A DNA stretch of 46,162 bases. Origin: Beijerinckiaceae bacterium (lineage in GTDB: Bacteria > Bacteroidota > Bacteroidia > Chitinophagales > Chitinophagaceae). The stretch is taken from assembly GCA_903970475.1 (NCBI GenBank), contig CAJCIQ010000229.1, positions 1 to 46,162 on the forward strand. Reading direction: 5' to 3'. The notes beneath the pieces are model-generated. The model was given only the letters and a program-made list of their open reading frames with translations, ran no database searches and had not been told where the DNA came from. Shown in pieces: positions 17,945 to 28,190 of the stretch. Position 1 is the first letter of the stretch; each line of letters opens with the position of its first letter. Made by a program: the position numbers and the translations under genes.

Positions 17945-20395
17945 TCATTTTCCCGTGCTCAGTACAAAGGTCCCATCCTCAAGCCCATCGGCCTTAGCCC
18001 TTAGTGTAAAAGTTGACACTACTTTTTCAGATTGTAAGATAATCTGGCATTTCCCATTGAATAAGGGCCTTTGCCAGACTCCGGAAGCAAACTGTTCCGG
18101 GTCATGGCTGGAGGGGTCTCCATTGCCAACGCCTATAAAATGAGCGCCCTGTCCTTCAAGCGAAAAATGAATCAGGTTTTGGGCATCGGGTACTTCCCTT
18201 CCCTGCTGATCCACCACGTGTACGTTCACGGCCAGGGCGTCTCTTCCGTCAGCTTTGAGGTTACTGGTATCGGCCACCAAGACCAACCGAAATGGTGTCC
18301 CGGTTGTTTCCACGCTGGTTTGAAACTTCCTTCCTTGTTTAAAGGCAATCGCCTGCAATTTTCCAGGAACATAGGGTACGGACCACCGGAGGTGACCGTT
18401 TCTGGGCATATCCTTAGTACCCAATGACTTTCCATTGAGCCTCAATTCGACTTTATCTGCATTGGAATTCACCCAAACATCTATAGGCTGACCTTCCTTT
18501 CCCTTCCAGTTCCAATGCGGAGAAATATGTACCACGTCCTTATCGGTCCACCAGGACTGATAATAGTAATAAATGTTTTTAGGGAATCCGCAATCATCCA
18601 TGATCCCGAAATGGGAGTGGATGACGGGCCACGCGAAAGGAGTAGGTTCTCCCCTGTAATCGAAACCAGTCCACACAAAGCCCCCCGACCACCAAGGCTG
18701 GTCAGCGCATAAACGCCACCAGGTCTCTGCTCTGGAAGCCCACCAGGGTGCGGTGCTGTCCTGATCGGGTAAATAGCCTTTCAGGGAATCTTTTTCATAT
18801 TCCCCACGGGTTGATACAGTGGAACCCATTTCGGTTCCTATGATGGGTTGATCCGGATGATCCTTGTGGTAATCGGCTACGGCAAATTGACGGTAATTAA
18901 AACCCCTTACAGGTATGACTTCATTAACCCCATGAAATACATTAGGAAGGTCCGCGGCATACGTGCAGGTGCGGGTAGGGTCCAGGCTATGTGCTAATTG
19001 AATAAGGGTTTGGGCAATCCGTCTGCCTACGGGACGGGTCTGAATATAGCCTTCTTCATTGCCTACGGACCAAAGGAATACACAAGCCCTGCTCCTGTCC
19101 CTGCGAATCAGTCTTCGAAACTGATCCAGGTATTCTGGGCTGCTGTTCAGTAAGCGCTGTTCGTCCAACACCAATAAGCCTAAGCTATCGCAAGCGTCCA
19201 GTAGTGCGGGAGTGGGTGCGTTATGGGAGGTACGGTAAGCATTGACGCCTAATGCCTTTAGCTGTTTCACCCTATAATACTGAATGGCGTCGGGAACAGC
19301 AGATCCTACCCCTGCGTGGTCCTGATGGCAATTGACCCCCTTAATTTTCAAGGACAGTCCATTGAGAAAAAAGCCCTGGCTGGCGTCAAAGCGCAGGGTT
19401 TTAATCCCAAAGCGGGTACAGACCGTATCCAATATTTCATTGCCTTTACGCACTACGGTAATGGCTCTGTACAGGTAGGGATGTTCTGGGGACCAAAGAT
19501 TGGGTTGATTTAAGGGTATCTGTAAGTAAGCGGTCGTTTTTGATGAGCCGCTCACTTGTATGTTTTGGCTTACTGGCTCACTGACCCTTCGCCCACTCCG
19601 GTCTGTAATATAAGACTCCACTGTGCAGGATGCATCCTGAAACTGATCATTCTGAATGTCTGCGTCAATGTGGATAATGGCATTGTCCGCCTTTAGGCCT
19701 AATGTATCCAGGTGCTGCGCTTCGGAATGCACATAAATACCATCAGTAGTTACGTGCAGGGGATGAAGGGTTTCCAGCCAGGTATGTCGATATATGCCAG
19801 CGCCCTCATAAAACCATCCTTCATACTCAGAGGCATCTACACGCACGACAATGACGTTGGGTTTGTGATAATCCAGGTAGTCGGTCAGGTCATAAGTCAT
19901 ACCCAGATACCCACTCATATTTCTACCCAGGTAAAATCCGTTCACCCAAACCTGGGCGTCCCGGAAAATACCATCGAAACGTACCAGGGTCCTTGCTCCG
20001 GAATCCTCCACAGGAATGAAAAATCGTTTCCTGTACCAGCCTATGCTCGACTCAGGATACAATCCACCTACCGGCTTATAGCCATGCGTCATCACGTCTT
20101 CATTGGGTGAGGATACAAAAGGAAGGCCAACCGCCCAGTCATGGGGTAATTGGACATTGGGCCAGTCCGTGTCGTTGAAGGTAGGATCGATGGCCGTTCC
20201 TTCCGCTTTTCCGGATTTGGAAAAAACATTTGCCACGCCAAAATGGAAATCCTTTGCTGGATCTGCTGCATTACCCAAGTGGAATTTCCAATCCTCATCA
20301 AAAGATACCACCCGGTGGGATAAAGTTTGTGCATCCGTTTCAGAGGTAAGCATCCAAAAACAACAGAGCCAGAATAACCATTTGCACATAGCCAT
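17945..20395 (-). CDS. GH2 family beta-galactosidase
   Basis: 816 residues with a signal peptide (MAMCKWLFWLCCFWMLTSE, cleavage near TDAQ; the second ATG at 20389 is equally possible). The order is a sugar-binding jelly roll (about 30-220), an Ig-like domain (about 225-335), a TIM barrel (about 340-640) and C-terminal Ig-like domains. Acid/base Glu447 sits in SVGNEEGY and the nucleophile Glu522 in IIGTEMGS; NCHQDH (355-360) and RTSHN (388-392) are further GH2 landmarks. It likely releases galactose from galacto-oligosaccharides in the periplasm, working with the GH53 galactanase 72 bp downstream. The divergent HTCS regulator gene begins about 140 bp away and probably controls the pair. Confidence 0.95.
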   Translation of the reverse strand: MAMCKWLFWLCCFWMLTSETDAQTLSHRVVSFDEDWKFHLGNAADPAKDFHFGVANVFSKSGKAEGTAIDPTFNDTDWPNVQLPHDWAVGLPFVSSPNEDVMTHGYKPVGGLYPESSIGWYRKRFFIPVEDSGARTLVRFDGIFRDAQVWVNGFYLGRNMSGYLGMTYDLTDYLDYHKPNVIVVRVDASEYEGWFYEGAGIYRHTWLETLHPLHVTTDGIYVHSEAQHLDTLGLKADNAIIHIDADIQNDQFQDASCTVESYITDRSGRRVSEPVSQNIQVSGSSKTTAYLQIPLNQPNLWSPEHPYLYRAITVVRKGNEILDTVCTRFGIKTLRFDASQGFFLNGLSLKIKGVNCHQDHAGVGSAVPDAIQYYRVKQLKALGVNAYRTSHNAPTPALLDACDSLGLLVLDEQRLLNSSPEYLDQFRRLIRRDRSRACVFLWSVGNEEGYIQTRPVGRRIAQTLIQLAHSLDPTRTCTYAADLPNVFHGVNEVIPVRGFNYRQFAVADYHKDHPDQPIIGTEMGSTVSTRGEYEKDSLKGYLPDQDSTAPWWASRAETWWRLCADQPWWSGGFVWTGFDYRGEPTPFAWPVIHSHFGIMDDCGFPKNIYYYYQSWWTDKDVVHISPHWNWKGKEGQPIDVWVNSNADKVELRLNGKSLGTKDMPRNGHLRWSVPYVPGKLQAIAFKQGRKFQTSVETTGTPFRLVLVADTSNLKADGRDALAVNVHVVDQQGREVPDAQNLIHFSLEGQGAHFIGVGNGDPSSHDPEQFASGVWQRPLFNGKCQIILQSEKVVSTFTLRAKADGLEDGTFVLSTGK

Positions 20396-20538
20396 ATACC
20401 TTAAGATATTACAAGGAGCAAATTAGGTCCATTTGATCCGGAGGTTTTGCTCTGGGATTCATTTTTATTGCTCTATCATCCTTTTTCAAGCCCATGAAGA
20501 CGGGTACAATAGCAAATACTGTAATTTTAACCCCTACG

Positions 20539-23500
20539 ATGCGAAGTCCTGGTCTCCGAATTTGGTTAATGCTGCTATGCGGATTATGCTGGATCATGCC
20601 AGCTGCTGCCCAACCCCAACCTTTACATTTCAGGCATATAGGATATGGACAGGGGCTGTCCAACTCCACGATTGAATCCATTTTTCAAGATAGTAAGGGT
20701 TTTATATGGGTAGCTACCCGGGATGGTTTGAACCGCTATGATGGTAATGAGATGAGGGTATTCCGGAATGTCCCTGGTGATAGCGTAAGCCTCAGCGATA
20801 ATTATGTCCGGTGTCTGGCGGAAGACCGTAGCCATACCCTTTGGATAGGCACCTCCGATGGGCTTAACCGGTTTAACCCTGTTACACAAACCTTTACGCG
20901 GTATCTGAGCGCCACGGCCATCAATACCTTGTATGTGGATAAAACGGGTAAGGTTTGGATTGGAACGGATGGCCAAGGGCTGTGTCGTATGAAATCCGAC
21001 GGATTGGGGTTCGACGCTTTCCAGGACTCCGCCCCCCATATGGGTCATAAAGTCTATAGTATAGCCCAAACAGAGGATAATGTATTGTGGATAGGGTCGG
21101 AAAAGGGATTATCCTATATGAATATCGCTTCAAGAGCTGCTTCCCTTATTTCTTTACCTGCTATTCTGGTGATTCAGCCGGATCTTTCCGGGGATCTATG
21201 GTTGGGAACGGCTGAGGACGGGTTGAGGGTTTTCCACACGGGCCGTACAGGCCCAGGGTCCGGCTCGACGGCTGGAGCCGGCAGCATTACGTCCGTATAT
21301 CGTCATGCGGATAAGGACCCAGGCAGCGTGGCCGGAAATATGGTGAAAAGCATTTGCCTGGATCGTCAGGGCAATATCTGGGTTGGTTGCATCAATGGGG
21401 GATTAAATCTTTTTATCCCATCCAAAGGCAGTTTCGAGCACTACCGGAATGACCCTTCCGATCCTTCCTCCTTAAGCCAACGCACGGTTTCTGCGTTATT
21501 TGAGGATGTACAGGGGAACCTATGGGTGGGCACCCATAGGGGTGGACTTAATTTATACATGATAGGGGCGCTCAAATTCAGAAAATACCCTTCCCCTACG
21601 CTCAGTGCTTCCGCTCAAGGAACGGGCAATCCGCATAGTCAACCGGCGACGGGTCTTAGCTCCAGAGACGTGCGCACTTTTTACCAAGACGATAAAGGGC
21701 TTTTATGGATAGGCACGGACGGAGGAGGGCTCAACGTTTGGGATCAGGTAAAAAACAGGTGGTCTGTCTATAAAAACAACCCGGATGATCAAACCAGTCT
21801 TAGCTCGGATGCGGTATTGGATATCTTCAAAGACAGTAAGGGAAGATGGTGGATTGCCACTTGGGAAGGTGGGCTGGACCTGTTTCATCCGGAATCAGGC
21901 AAGTTCACCCGCTACCTCAATAATTCCGCCAACCCCAATACCATCAGTTCTAATTATGTGCAAAAAACATTTGAGGACAGAAGGGGAAGGCTTTGGGTGG
22001 CTACATATTTCGGGGGGCTGGACCTGCTGGATCCCAGCAGTGGAAACTTTACCAGGGTCACCAGGGATTCCTCAGGGGAAACAACGATATCCGGCAGCAA
22101 CATGGTATCCATACAGGAAGATGCACATGGAAACATATGGGTAGGCACGGATGATGGTGGATTGAACAAGTTGGATATTCATACAGGAAGATGGTCCCAC
22201 TATTTTACCCATGAAGGCAGGAGTCCGGACATACGTGTGATTTTCACAGACCATAGCGGCAGATTATGGATAGGTCGGTCGGGGCTCTATCTTTATGATC
22301 CGGTAAAGGATACTTTTAACTTATATACGCGGGAAGCTGGACTGGATCATGAATTCATCAAAGGCATGACGGAAGACGGACAGGGTAATTTCTGGATCTC
22401 TACCGGAGGAGGGCTTACGTCCTTTAATCCTGAAACCAAAGAGTTTCACCGGTATAACGAGGGAGACGGCTTACAGGGACTGGAGTTCGAAGCAGGGGCC
22501 TATTTGCAAACCACTACGGGAGAAATGTTTTTTGGGGGAACCAATGGATTCAATGCCTTTTATCCCAGGGACATCCAGCGAAACCCCTATATACCCCCCG
22601 TTTATATCACCGGGATACAGGTATTTGATCAGAAGATGCCGGTGAGGGATACCCTCCAGTTGAATTACAAACAATCCACCTTTAGCTTCACTTTTACAGC
22701 CCTCAATTATGCTGTTCCGGAGAATAACCAGTATGCGTATATGCTGGAGGGCTTCGATAAAGACTGGCAAAACGTGGGTAACGCGCACAGGGCCATCTAC
22801 ACCAACCTGGATCCAGGCACCTATACCTTTCAGGTAAAAGCATCCAATAACGATGGCGTATGGAATGAGAAAGGCGCCAGGGTAACCATTGTTATTGCCC
22901 CTCCTTTCTGGAAAAGGGGTTGGTTCTTTGCCCTCATGGCTTTGCTGATTATCGGAAGTACGGCTGTCTACCTTCGATTTAAAAGGAATCTTGAATTAGC
23001 CAAACTGGAGGAAAGAAAAAGAGAGGAAATACACCAGGTTCAGCTCCAGTTCTTCACCAATATTTCCCATGAGCTCCGGACACCGCTCACCCTTATATTG
23101 GGTCAGTCTGAAAGACTGCTGCACAGCGAAGGTCCTGTTTCCCTCCAACATTACTATGCCTCTATTCATCGCAATGCGGGAAGGCTGATGGGATTGATCA
23201 ATGAACTCATGGATTTCCGCAAACTGGAGACAGGATCCATGGCCCTGCACGTCATGCCTGGGCACTTATCCTTATTTCTGGAAGAGATCTCCGAGGAATT
23301 TACAGATTGGGCAACAGAGAAAAACATACGCTTTTTCATTAAAACCAATCCCGGGTCCGGCTCTGGGTCCGCTGCCGGCTCCCAAGAAATCACCTGGTTT
23401 GATCGTCAGGTTCTGGAGAAAATCGTGTTAAACCTATTACACAACGCATTTAAGTATACCGATAAAGGTGGTAGCATTACCTTGGAACTCCTGGATTCCC

Positions 23501-24741
23501 TCGATGGTTTTACCCCATCTTATGCGAATGAACTCATCTTAAAAAATGAGTTCAGGGCCAGTAACTATAGGTACATCCGCGTAGCAGATACAGGAATCGG
23601 TATTTCCAAAGAATCCATAGCTCACCTCTTTGAAAGGTATTACCGTATCTCCGAAACCCATCTGGGATCCGGCGTGGGCCTGGCTTTTGTCCGGAGCTTG
23701 ACCCAGCTTCATAAAGGGGACATAAGCGTGTTCAGTGAGAGGAAGCGGGGCACAGAAATCATAGTGGGTATTCCTTACGGGGAAACCGACTATAGTGAAC
23801 AGGAAAAATGGATACCTGGAGCCAGGGCTGGTCAGGTGCAGCTGGAAAGCTTAAGGGATGGAGGGGCTTCACCTCAACCCGGCGCCAGGTGGCTGCCGCC
23901 CGGCACTGCGACGGGCATAAGCGCAGATCCTGACGCCGGGGCGACTGGGGGCATAGGTGCTGGCGTCTCCGCCGGGGTCAAAGCGCCACTGATCCTGATC
24001 GTGGAGGATAACGAAGAGCTAAGGAATTTCCTCGGTGACAGCTTTAGCCCCGAGTACCAGGTGAGGACCGCAATAGACGGGAAAGAAGCTCAGGAGCTGA
24101 TCCTGGAGTTATACCCGGACATGATCATCAGTGACGTCATGATGCCTGGCATGAATGGAGTGGAACTTTGCCGCCTGGTCAAACAAGATCTTTCCACCAG
24201 CCATATTCCCTTTATCATGCTCACGGCTAAAGATACCAGCCAGGCCAAAATGGAAGGCGTAGAATCCGGTGCAGATTATTACTTCACCAAACCCTTGAGC
24301 ATAGCGTTGTTACAGGCCACGGTACGCAATGTATTCAGCAGACAACAGAAACTTAAACAACACTATACCCAGGATTACAGGGCAGAAGCCAGGGAATTGG
24401 TGCATTCCCAGAAGGATAAGGAATTTATGGACACCCTTCTGAAAGTCATTGACTCCCAACTCATCAATCCAGACATGGATGTAGATTATTTATGCGCAGA
24501 GATGGGCATGAGCCGTACCAAACTCTATCAGAAAATAAAGCAAATCAGCGGACAATCTATTGGCGAATTTGTACGGACCATACGGCTCAAGAAAGCCGTT
24601 CAGATTTTGTTACACGAAGACGTACCCTTTACAGAAGTGATGTATCGCATCGGGATACAGAGTCAGTCCTATTTCACCAAAGCCTTTAAAAAGGAATTTG
24701 GAAAAACGCCCACGCAATTTTTACAGGATATAAGGCATTAA
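20539..24741 (+). CDS. Hybrid two-component system sensor/regulator (HTCS)
   Basis: 1400 residues from the ATG at 20539, preferred because it starts a good signal peptide (MRSPGLRIWLMLLCGLC, cleavage near AAAQ); an ATG at 20494 would add 15 residues. Domain order: about fourteen Reg_prop beta-propeller repeats (GLSN-TI, IWVGT-GGLN types, about 30-680), a Y_Y_Y domain (about 715-780), one membrane helix (795-815), HisKA with His844 in ISHELRTPL, HATPase (about 945-1085), a receiver with Asp1199 in IISDVMMPG, and an AraC-type HTH (about 1295-1400). It senses a periplasmic oligosaccharide and activates transcription. The divergent GH2-GH53 genes suggest galactan fragments as ligand (inference). 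The Gly/Ser/Ala-rich loops and HATPase-REC linker are unusually GC-rich. Confidence 0.96.
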   Translation: MRSPGLRIWLMLLCGLCWIMPAAAQPQPLHFRHIGYGQGLSNSTIESIFQDSKGFIWVATRDGLNRYDGNEMRVFRNVPGDSVSLSDNYVRCLAEDRSHTLWIGTSDGLNRFNPVTQTFTRYLSATAINTLYVDKTGKVWIGTDGQGLCRMKSDGLGFDAFQDSAPHMGHKVYSIAQTEDNVLWIGSEKGLSYMNIASRAASLISLPAILVIQPDLSGDLWLGTAEDGLRVFHTGRTGPGSGSTAGAGSITSVYRHADKDPGSVAGNMVKSICLDRQGNIWVGCINGGLNLFIPSKGSFEHYRNDPSDPSSLSQRTVSALFEDVQGNLWVGTHRGGLNLYMIGALKFRKYPSPTLSASAQGTGNPHSQPATGLSSRDVRTFYQDDKGLLWIGTDGGGLNVWDQVKNRWSVYKNNPDDQTSLSSDAVLDIFKDSKGRWWIATWEGGLDLFHPESGKFTRYLNNSANPNTISSNYVQKTFEDRRGRLWVATYFGGLDLLDPSSGNFTRVTRDSSGETTISGSNMVSIQEDAHGNIWVGTDDGGLNKLDIHTGRWSHYFTHEGRSPDIRVIFTDHSGRLWIGRSGLYLYDPVKDTFNLYTREAGLDHEFIKGMTEDGQGNFWISTGGGLTSFNPETKEFHRYNEGDGLQGLEFEAGAYLQTTTGEMFFGGTNGFNAFYPRDIQRNPYIPPVYITGIQVFDQKMPVRDTLQLNYKQSTFSFTFTALNYAVPENNQYAYMLEGFDKDWQNVGNAHRAIYTNLDPGTYTFQVKASNNDGVWNEKGARVTIVIAPPFWKRGWFFALMALLIIGSTAVYLRFKRNLELAKLEERKREEIHQVQLQFFTNISHELRTPLTLILGQSERLLHSEGPVSLQHYYASIHRNAGRLMGLINELMDFRKLETGSMALHVMPGHLSLFLEEISEEFTDWATEKNIRFFIKTNPGSGSGSAAGSQEITWFDRQVLEKIVLNLLHNAFKYTDKGGSITLELLDSLDGFTPSYANELILKNEFRASNYRYIRVADTGIGISKESIAHLFERYYRISETHLGSGVGLAFVRSLTQLHKGDISVFSERKRGTEIIVGIPYGETDYSEQEKWIPGARAGQVQLESLRDGGASPQPGARWLPPGTATGISADPDAGATGGIGAGVSAGVKAPLILIVEDNEELRNFLGDSFSPEYQVRTAIDGKEAQELILELYPDMIISDVMMPGMNGVELCRLVKQDLSTSHIPFIMLTAKDTSQAKMEGVESGADYYFTKPLSIALLQATVRNVFSRQQKLKQHYTQDYRAEARELVHSQKDKEFMDTLLKVIDSQLINPDMDVDYLCAEMGMSRTKLYQKIKQISGQSIGEFVRTIRLKKAVQILLHEDVPFTEVMYRIGIQSQSYFTKAFKKEFGKTPTQFLQDIRH

Positions 24742-24804
24742 AAGCGGTCCACATGCAGCCCGTCAGCGACGAGCGTCTCAACTTGGGCGGCACAGTTCAG
24801 GCGC

Positions 24805-25575
24805 CTAAAGCATCCCTCTTAACACTACCCACACATTATCAGCCACGATGATGGCACCCTGGGCCGTGGGGTGAATGCCATCCGCCTGGTTGAGGCTGGG
24901 CACCCCTCCTACCCCTTGTAATACAAATGGCACCAACGATACATTGTTTTTCTGGGCCAGCGCAGGCCATATGGCTTTGAAGGAACTGGTGTATTGTTGC
25001 CCCAGGTTCGGGGGCACCTGCATGCCTAGTAAAAGGATCTTACAAGTTGGATATTTTGCCTTCACCCGATCGATGATGGCTTGAAGGTTCTTATTGGTTT
25101 CTGTCAAGGGCAGCCCTCTGAGCCCATCATTGGCGCCTAATTCCAGCACAAAAATATCCACTGGTTGATGGAGTACCCAATCGATCCGTGCATTGCCTCC
25201 GGCCGTAGTTTCCCCACTGTTACCTGCGTTGATGACCTTATAAGGTAAATGTAAGGAATCTATACGATGTTGGATGACACTAGGAAAAGATTGGGAAGGG
25301 TCTGCAAGTCCATATCCCGCCGTCAGGCTGTTCCCAAAAAACAGAATGGTCCTTGTTGCACCAGCAGCCGAAGTTCCGGCGCTGGTTTTCGAAGTCCCGG
25401 TGTCCGTTTTGGAAGCCCCGGCGTCGGTTTTCGGGAGGACCGAATCACTGGTCGGCGTAGTGGATTGTGCGCCAGGACTGACCGTAGCGCTATCATCGTG
25501 AGCGCCCTTGCCCGATCCAGCGCCACAAGACGCCAAAAGGAAGACCAGCCCAAAGGCTAATATCAATTGTTTCAT
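24805..25575 (-). CDS. SGNH/GDSL esterase lipoprotein (TesA-like)
   Basis: 256 residues with a lipobox (LASC, Cys17), then a disordered Thr/Ser/Gly/Ala-rich linker (about 18-75) and a compact SGNH hydrolase. Block I is FFGNSLTAGYG (Ser83, GNS in place of GDS), the oxyanion Asn149 is in ELGANDGL, and the catalytic Asp232/His235 are in ADGIHP. Close relatives act as arylesterase, thioesterase and lysophospholipase I. The start overlaps the permease stop by 4 nt, forming the last gene of an ATPase-permease-esterase operon that recalls tesA-ybbA-ybbP neighbourhoods. The anchored form and long tether differ from the soluble periplasmic E. coli TesA. Confidence 0.92.
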   Translation of the reverse strand: MKQLILAFGLVFLLASCGAGSGKGAHDDSATVSPGAQSTTPTSDSVLPKTDAGASKTDTGTSKTSAGTSAAGATRTILFFGNSLTAGYGLADPSQSFPSVIQHRIDSLHLPYKVINAGNSGETTAGGNARIDWVLHQPVDIFVLELGANDGLRGLPLTETNKNLQAIIDRVKAKYPTCKILLLGMQVPPNLGQQYTSSFKAIWPALAQKNNVSLVPFVLQGVGGVPSLNQADGIHPTAQGAIIVADNVWVVLRGML

Positions 25576-28190
25576 ACTTCTGTTCTTAATACTTCCAGGG
25601 TTGACCTATTCAATATGCCCCTGCTGTTTAATAATCCTATGCCCGTGGTCAACAGGCAAACGACCCCTAGCAATCCAATAGCAGGCAATGCATGAATACT
25701 AAAGGGAAGTTTAAACAAATACCTGGCCATCATCCAGGATCCTAACACGGCGATCAAAAGGCCTGTGATGGCAGAAATGGCGCCCAGGAAAAAGTATTCC
25801 AGGGCATTGATGGTCCATACCTGGCGGCGGCTGGCGCCCAGCGTTCTCAAGAGTACACTTTCCTGTAACCTTTGGTACTTACTGTTGCGGACAGAAGCGA
25901 TGAGTACGATTAGCCCGGTGAGGATGCTGAAACTGGCCATAAAATGTATGGCATATCCAATTTTGTCGATAATGGAACTTAGAATGGATAAAATAGCGCT
26001 AAGGTCAATCAAGGATACTGTGGGGAACTGCCGTACAACCAATTGCTGAAAATGAGCAGAGGCCTCCTGGGAAGCAGTTCTGGTAAGTATGACCCGGAAC
26101 TGGGGTGCGTCTTCGAGTACACCAGCAGGGAAGACAAAGCGGAAGTTTGTTTGCATGCGGTTCCATTCCACTTTGCGTAGACTGCCTACTTCTGCTGTCA
26201 GCTCCATACCCTGCACATTAAATCGGATGAGATCTCCAATATGCAAACCCAACCGCTTGGCATAGCCTTCCTCCATGGAAACCGGAACGGGCGCTCCCGC
26301 GCCAGCGCCGGGGGCACCTCCTGAGGGAGCACCGGGGGTTGTTCCCATGGAAGCGCCAGGGGGCGCAGCAGCACCGGAGGTTGATCCCGGGCCTACCCTG
26401 GGGGTCCACTTGCCTTTGGTAATGTACTCGGTCGTGGACAAATGATCCCTATAGGTAGCCCTGAGTTCTTCTCCCATGGCCCAACGCCATTCCTGAAGGG
26501 TATCCAACTTTTTAAGCGCGTCTGAAGTAAATCCCTTGATGGCGTTAATGCGCATGCTTAAAATGGGGACTTTTTCGAGTACAGGCATTCCCTGGGCTTT
26601 AATCAGGGAATCCAGGGACTTTTCCTGGTCGGTTTGAATGTCAAAAAGGATGGTATTGGCCTGGCTTTTTGAGGAGGCCAATGCCAATTGACCCATCAAA
26701 ATATCCTGGGTGAAAAACATAACCGACACCAATGCTGTACTCAGTCCTATGGCCACGACCAGCACGATGGTCTGGTTGTTGGGTCGGTAGAGGTTGGCAA
26801 AACCCTGTCTGACAGAAAACCGCCAACGGCTGTTGCGCATGATGGAACGAAGGACCCGCCTCAATCCTATGGCCACCAAGGTCAGCAAGGCATAGGCCAG
26901 GAGTAGACCCAGGGTGAAAAAAGCTGCCTGGGTCCAGCTTTTCATCTGGATGCGGGCAAAACAGGTAATGAAAGCGATCATGCCCAGGTATACGGGAAAG
27001 CGCCAGGGATCCAGGGATTGGAAGCTTCTTTCATAGCTGGACCTAAGCGTATATAAGGGCGTTATCCTCCGTATGGATAGTAGTGGCAGGAACCCAAACA
27101 ATAAAGCGATCACCAACCCGATGACCAATCCTTGTCCGATGGCGGTCCAGGATATGGCTGTCTTCACCTCTACGGGCAATAAGTCCCCAAAGGCCATAGG
27201 AAGGATCCACTGGAGCAAAACCCCCGCTCCTACCCCGATCAATGATCCGATTAATCCTATACCCGCTACTTGAAATAAATAGATACAGAAAGCCTTGGGT
27301 ACGGTCACGCCCAGGCATCGCATGACGGCTATGGTGGGCGATTTTTCCCTGATATAAATCTGAACAGCGCTGGCTACACCAATGCATCCCAACAATAAAG
27401 CGGCAAAGCCCACCAGGCTCAGGAAATGGGTCATGTTTTCAAAAGCCTTCCCCGTATTTTCCTTACGCATGGCTACGGTTTCATGGGACATGCCGTGTTG
27501 GTCCAGCCAAGGAGTAACCCTGTCCGCAAGCGCATCTACATCGGTGTCTTTAGCAAATTGATAGTACCATTTGTAGAGGATACGACTGCCGCGTTGGGAT
27601 AATCCGGTAGCTGTCATGTACGTGAGCGGAATGTATACCACAGGAGCCAGGCTGGCAGAAAACCCGGATTGATTGGGCGCTTTATCCAAGGCTCCTTCAA
27701 TAATAAACGTAAGATATCCTACCTTTATGGAGTCTCCCACTTTCATGCCGTATTGCAGCATCAGGCTATGGTCCACCAAAGCTGCCTGCTTGTTGCGAAA
27801 ACCAACGGCCGCCGATTGAGGCTGGGTTTCTAATTGTCCATAATAAGGAAATCCACCTTGCAGCGCGCGCACCTGTACAAACCTGCTGGAACCGTTTTTG
27901 GGAAAAAAGATCATAGAATTGAACTGCTCTTCCTCAGAACGGGTGGGTCCAATCTGAGCCAGGTACCGGGCTTGCGCTGTATCCGGGGGCCGGTTGGCGG
28001 ACACGGTAAAGTCGGCCCCAATCAAGGAGGCGGCCTGCTCGTCCACGCTTCTGTTGAGATCAGCACCGAAGGAATAAATGGCCACCAGCGCAGCAATACC
28101 TGCGCTGATCGATCCCATGAATAAAAACAGGCGGGAGCGGTTTTTACGGCTATCCCTCCATGCCATTAACAACAACCAGCGCAGGTTCAT
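25572..28190 (-). CDS. ABC transporter permease, FtsX/MacB_PCD type (YbbP-like)
   Basis: 872 residues with about ten membrane helices: one near residues 20-40, a periplasmic MacB-like domain, blocks of helices at about 255-375 and 395-500, a second periplasmic domain, and a last trio at about 750-865. This duplicated FtsX layout matches the YbbP group, which partners a LolD/YbbA-like ATPase and is thought to extract or move lipophilic substrates rather than import solutes. An unusual Gly/Ala/Pro-rich insertion (residues about 597-636, nt 26285-26400) sits in the second periplasmic domain. It overlaps the ATPase gene and the esterase gene by 4 nt each, so translation is coupled. Confidence 0.93.
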   Translation of the reverse strand: MNLRWLLLMAWRDSRKNRSRLFLFMGSISAGIAALVAIYSFGADLNRSVDEQAASLIGADFTVSANRPPDTAQARYLAQIGPTRSEEEQFNSMIFFPKNGSSRFVQVRALQGGFPYYGQLETQPQSAAVGFRNKQAALVDHSLMLQYGMKVGDSIKVGYLTFIIEGALDKAPNQSGFSASLAPVVYIPLTYMTATGLSQRGSRILYKWYYQFAKDTDVDALADRVTPWLDQHGMSHETVAMRKENTGKAFENMTHFLSLVGFAALLLGCIGVASAVQIYIREKSPTIAVMRCLGVTVPKAFCIYLFQVAGIGLIGSLIGVGAGVLLQWILPMAFGDLLPVEVKTAISWTAIGQGLVIGLVIALLFGFLPLLSIRRITPLYTLRSSYERSFQSLDPWRFPVYLGMIAFITCFARIQMKSWTQAAFFTLGLLLAYALLTLVAIGLRRVLRSIMRNSRWRFSVRQGFANLYRPNNQTIVLVVAIGLSTALVSVMFFTQDILMGQLALASSKSQANTILFDIQTDQEKSLDSLIKAQGMPVLEKVPILSMRINAIKGFTSDALKKLDTLQEWRWAMGEELRATYRDHLSTTEYITKGKWTPRVGPGSTSGAAAPPGASMGTTPGAPSGGAPGAGAGAPVPVSMEEGYAKRLGLHIGDLIRFNVQGMELTAEVGSLRKVEWNRMQTNFRFVFPAGVLEDAPQFRVILTRTASQEASAHFQQLVVRQFPTVSLIDLSAILSILSSIIDKIGYAIHFMASFSILTGLIVLIASVRNSKYQRLQESVLLRTLGASRRQVWTINALEYFFLGAISAITGLLIAVLGSWMMARYLFKLPFSIHALPAIGLLGVVCLLTTGIGLLNSRGILNRSTLEVLRTEV

